A program made the translations under genes and the position numbers. Shown here in pieces: positions 61,352-64,000 of a DNA stretch of 64,000 bases (the stretch's first letter is position 1; each line of letters begins with the position of its first letter). The notes beneath the pieces were generated by a model that saw only the letters and a program-made list of their open reading frames with translations, was not told where the DNA came from and searched no databases. Source of the stretch: Streptomyces hundungensis (lineage in GTDB: Bacteria > Actinomycetota > Actinomycetes > Streptomycetales > Streptomycetaceae); NCBI RefSeq assembly GCF_003627815.1, contig NZ_CP032698.1, forward strand, positions 6,138,001 through 6,202,000. The letters run 5' to 3'.

Positions 61352-63385
61352 ATGAAGGCGAAGGCCTTGAAACTGGCCAGATCGCGGGTGGCGCTCACGG
61401 CGCTGCTGGCAACCGGCCTGCTCGGCACGGCCGTTCCGGCCGCGGGCGCGGCGGCCACGGTGCTGCCGAGGATCGATCTGAAGGTGCTGGTCCTCGACGA
61501 CGGGGGGAGCGCGGTCGGCGCCCTCGTCGCCGAGCTGAAGAACACCGGAGTCCCGTACCAGACGGTCGCGTTGGGCGCCGCGGGGCGGCCGACCGTCAAC
61601 GCCGCGTTCCTCAGCGACTACATCAGCGGCCGTCCGCACGCCAAGTTCCAGGGCGTCATCGCGCCCAACGAGATCCCGTTCGGCGCCGCCGACGCTCCCG
61701 AACAGGCCGCTCTGGCCGCCTACGAGAAGACCTTCGGGATCCGCCAGATCGACGCCTACACCTGGGCCCACCCCGAGGTCGGGCTCGACTACACCGACCA
61801 GAACGGCGGCTGGTCCGGCGTCCTGGACGGAGCGAAGACGCAGCTCACGGCGGCCGGCAAGGCGGCGGCCTTCGGCTATCTGGACGGGCCGCTCACCTTC
61901 GAGGACAACGACCCGGCGGTGCCCGAGAGTTACGGCTACGCGGCCCACCCCCGGGACGGCTTCACCAGTTATCTGGACGCCCCCACCGGCGGCAGCATGC
62001 TCGGCCAGTACGCCCACGACGGCCGCAGCGAGCTGGTCGTCACCTTCGCCTACAACCAGTACCAGCAGCAGTTCCAGGCGCTGGCCAAGGGCATGGTGGA
62101 GTGGGTCACCCAGGGCGTGCACCTGGGGCAGAGCCACAACTACCTGTCGATGCACGTGGACGACGTGTTCGCGCCCGACGCCCGCTGGGACACCGTCAAC
62201 AACTGCACGCCCGGCGACTTCGACTGCCCCGCGGGCGGCGCCGCGAGCACGGACATCCGGATGACGGCGGCCGACGCCCAGTACGCCGCGCAGTGGGAGC
62301 AGACCAGCGGCTTCACGCTCGACATGGTCTTCAACGCGGGCTCGGGCGAGGAGTGGAAGTCGGAGAACGGCGGCACCGACGCGCTCACCGCCCAACTCCT
62401 GGCCGACAAGGCCAAGTTCCGCTGGATGAACCACACCTACACGCACGAGTTCCTCGGCTGCGTCCAGGACAACACCGTCGTGCCGTGGCAGTGCAAGAAG
62501 AACGCCGACGGAAGCACCCAGTGGATGAGCCGGGCCGACATCTCGGCGCAGATCTCGCAGAACTACAACTGGGCCGTCCAAAAGGGCCTCCCGGTCGACA
62601 AGAGCGAGATCGTCACCGGTGAGCACTCCGGCATGAAGGTCCTGCCGCAGCAGCCCGACGACAACCCGAACCTGGCGGGCGCCTTCGCCGACAACGGGAT
62701 CAAATGGGCCGGCAGCGACGCCTCGCGCGAGCCGGACCAGCGCGCGGTCGGCGCCACCCAGACGGTGCCCCGGCACCCGATGAACGTGTACTACAACGTC
62801 GGCAAGGCCGCCGAGATGACCGACGAGTACAACTGGCTGTACACCTCACGGGCCAACGGCGGAAGCGGCGTCTGCGAGGACAACCCGGCCTCCACCTGCA
62901 TGCCCGCACCGCTGGACACGGCCACCGGCTACGCGTCGTACATCGTGCCGCGGGAGGCCAAGACCGCGCTCTCGCACGTGCTGTGGAACGACCCGCGCCC
63001 GACGTACGTCCACCAGTCGAACCTGGCCGAGGAGCGGATCCTCTACCCGGTCCTCGACCGGATCCTCGGCGACTACAAGGCGCTGTACGCGGACAACGCG
63101 CCGATCGTGAACCTGCGCGAGAAGGACGCGGGAACCGAGTTGGGCCGCCGGGCGTCCTGGGACAAGGCGCTCGCGTCCGGTTCGGTGACCGCCTACCGGA
63201 TCGGCACCGCCGTGACCGTCCAGGCTCCGAAGGGGGTGGCCGCCCCGGTCACGGCGCCGGAGGGCACCGTCAAGCAACTGCTCCTCGGCACCGCCGTTTT
63301 CGGGACGCCGTACGCGGGCGAGCGCTCCGACTGGACCTCGCCCGAGGCGCTCCAGTCGGCGATCACGCTGAAGCTGCCGGCCTGA
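61352..63385 (+). CDS. Secreted polysaccharide deacetylase candidate (Agd3/PelA CE18-like)
   Basis: 677 residues from ATG 61352 with AGGGGGGAC upstream. A signal peptide covers about 1-34 (VALTALLATGLLGTAVPAAG). Candidate metal or catalytic sites are HVDDVFAPDARW, MNHTYTHEFLGC and VTGEHSG, in the order seen in CE18 deacetylases such as fungal Agd3 and the deacetylase part of PelA. The next gene is a PelF-like glycosyltransferase. Together they suggest a Pel- or galactosaminogalactan-like exopolymer deacetylated outside the membrane. The CE18 call is from motif memory. Confidence 0.7.
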   Translation: MKAKALKLARSRVALTALLATGLLGTAVPAAGAAATVLPRIDLKVLVLDDGGSAVGALVAELKNTGVPYQTVALGAAGRPTVNAAFLSDYISGRPHAKFQGVIAPNEIPFGAADAPEQAALAAYEKTFGIRQIDAYTWAHPEVGLDYTDQNGGWSGVLDGAKTQLTAAGKAAAFGYLDGPLTFEDNDPAVPESYGYAAHPRDGFTSYLDAPTGGSMLGQYAHDGRSELVVTFAYNQYQQQFQALAKGMVEWVTQGVHLGQSHNYLSMHVDDVFAPDARWDTVNNCTPGDFDCPAGGAASTDIRMTAADAQYAAQWEQTSGFTLDMVFNAGSGEEWKSENGGTDALTAQLLADKAKFRWMNHTYTHEFLGCVQDNTVVPWQCKKNADGSTQWMSRADISAQISQNYNWAVQKGLPVDKSEIVTGEHSGMKVLPQQPDDNPNLAGAFADNGIKWAGSDASREPDQRAVGATQTVPRHPMNVYYNVGKAAEMTDEYNWLYTSRANGGSGVCEDNPASTCMPAPLDTATGYASYIVPREAKTALSHVLWNDPRPTYVHQSNLAEERILYPVLDRILGDYKALYADNAPIVNLREKDAGTELGRRASWDKALASGSVTAYRIGTAVTVQAPKGVAAPVTAPEGTVKQLLLGTAVFGTPYAGERSDWTSPEALQSAITLKLPA

Positions 63386-63404
63386 CCGACCGCTCGATCG
63401 CCAG

Positions 63405-63499
63405 GGTCTGTCCGGCGGGTCCGGTCGCCCGTCGGCGGCCCGGCACCCGGACGCCGTGAACCACAGGGCGTCCCGGGGGCGGGACCCGCCGGACAGACC
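63405..63499. repeat. 18-bp perfect inverted repeat between the two exopolysaccharide genes
   Basis: Arms at 63405-63422 and 63482-63499 (GGTCTGTCCGGCGGGTCC and its complement) enclose 59 bases. A transcript could form a long stem, followed by CTTGT. It may be an attenuator or terminator separating the two genes. Confidence 0.75.
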
Positions 63500-63534
63500 T
63501 TGTACGCACGACCGCTTGTCCTGGGGGGACATTC

Positions 63535-64000
63535 ATGCCGAGCAGTGGCCGTCATGTCACCATGCTCACAGAGGGCACATATCCGCATATTCACGGGGGT
63601 GTGAGTACCTGGTGCGATCAGCTCGTCCGCGGGATGCCGGAGGTCGACTTCCAGGTCGTCGCCCTCACCGGCAGCGGCCGCGAGCCGGTCACCTGGGAGC
63701 TTCCCGCCAACGTCTACCGGCACACGGCCTTCGCGCTGTGGGGGCCGCAGCCCGGCAGGCGCCGGCCGCTCCTCGGCAAGGAGCGGCGCCGGTTCACCGA
63801 CACCTACGAACGCTTCCTGCTCGCCCTGCTCGACCCGGAGTCCGGCTGTGACTTCGCCTCGGCCCTGTACGGCCTGGCCGAACTCGCCCGGGCCGGGCGC
63901 CTGTCGGCGGCGCTGCGCTCCGAGGCGGCGCTGAAGTCGCTCATGTGGATCTGGAGCATGCCGCACCTGGCGCTCTCCCGGGCGCGGCCCACCGTGCACG
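63535..64000 (+). CDS. pelF: PelF-like glycosyltransferase, N-terminal part (partial)
   Basis: Starts at ATG 63535 with GGGGGGAC upstream and is open to the window edge (155 codons). MPSSGRHVTMLTEGTYPHIH and GGVSTWCDQLVRGMPEVDF are the N-terminal signature of the PelF/DUF3492 glycosyltransferase 4 group, which polymerises the Pel exopolysaccharide from a UDP-sugar in the cytosol. The 3' end is not in this window. The symbol is by similarity. Confidence 0.75.
   Translation, partial: MPSSGRHVTMLTEGTYPHIHGGVSTWCDQLVRGMPEVDFQVVALTGSGREPVTWELPANVYRHTAFALWGPQPGRRRPLLGKERRRFTDTYERFLLALLDPESGCDFASALYGLAELARAGRLSAALRSEAALKSLMWIWSMPHLALSRARPTVH

Noticed and set aside
1..64000. tRNA or rRNA genes
   Set aside because: No cloverleaf or rRNA-like sequence was noticed by eye, and the island boundary is in a protein-coding gene and not a tRNA. 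A tRNAscan run would be decisive.

Overview
The base composition (very high GC, GC-rich third codon positions), GTG/TTG starts, purine-rich ribosome binding sites and gene content all point to a Streptomyces chromosome. Two glutamine synthetases (GSI and GSII), lipA/lipB beside glnA, a homodimeric aceE, a dihydrolipoamide acyltransferase, lpd and a leucyl aminopeptidase in this order match the core-chromosome neighbourhood I remember around glnA/glnII in S. coelicolor. That synteny is recollection and was not searched.

Layout. 1-17.4 kb is ordinary chromosome: the 3' part of an ATPase/TPR regulator, a TetR/ferredoxin-reductase/diiron-hydrolase operon, a membrane protein with a sigma-like N terminus, a tyrosine phosphatase, a rhomboid-like protein, a lipoprotein, a DUF1996 secreted protein, an rRNA-methyltransferase-like protein, an overlapping histidine kinase/response regulator pair, a receiver-less winged-helix regulator, a possible 39-residue peptide gene, and glnII behind a four-site GlnR box.

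17.4-27.2 kb is an accessory island bracketed by a 34-bp imperfect direct repeat. The right copy is the 3' end of an ArsC-family gene. Inside are a decayed IS5-type element with CTAG duplications and a large secreted polymorphic-toxin gene with a candidate immunity gene overlapping its end. A 2.17-kb IS with a passenger gene splits the toxin gene, and two frameshifted mobile-element-like genes follow. Joining the toxin halves across the 5-bp target duplication restores the reading frame. One further frameshift at a six-G run separates the toxin domain from the rest of the protein.

27.2-31.7 kb returns to chromosome, including an ArsR regulator divergent from a nickel/cobalt transporter that lies behind a cobalamin riboswitch. 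31.7-35.7 kb is a second accessory patch of defence type: an EACC1-like protein coupled to a caspase-like protease, divergent from an AT-richer 704-residue protein with winged helices and a PD-(D/E)XK nuclease signature.

35.8-41.1 kb carries glnA (GlnR box), an RDD membrane protein, a DUF4191 protein, a small SCO2195-type protein, lipA and lipB. 41.3-52.2 kb holds a TPR regulator, an FAD oxidoreductase, a repeat-rich spacer, an epimerase, a GNAT, TetR, an SDR, DUF4240, two paralogous GntR-type regulators around a tiny membrane protein, and a VOC protein. 52.3-61 kb is the dehydrogenase-complex block: aceE, a GntR/FCD regulator, the E2 gene, lpd and pepA. LipA and LipB make the lipoyl group needed by the E2. 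The window ends with the start of an exopolysaccharide locus, a secreted Agd3/PelA-type deacetylase candidate followed by a PelF-like glycosyltransferase that runs off the edge.
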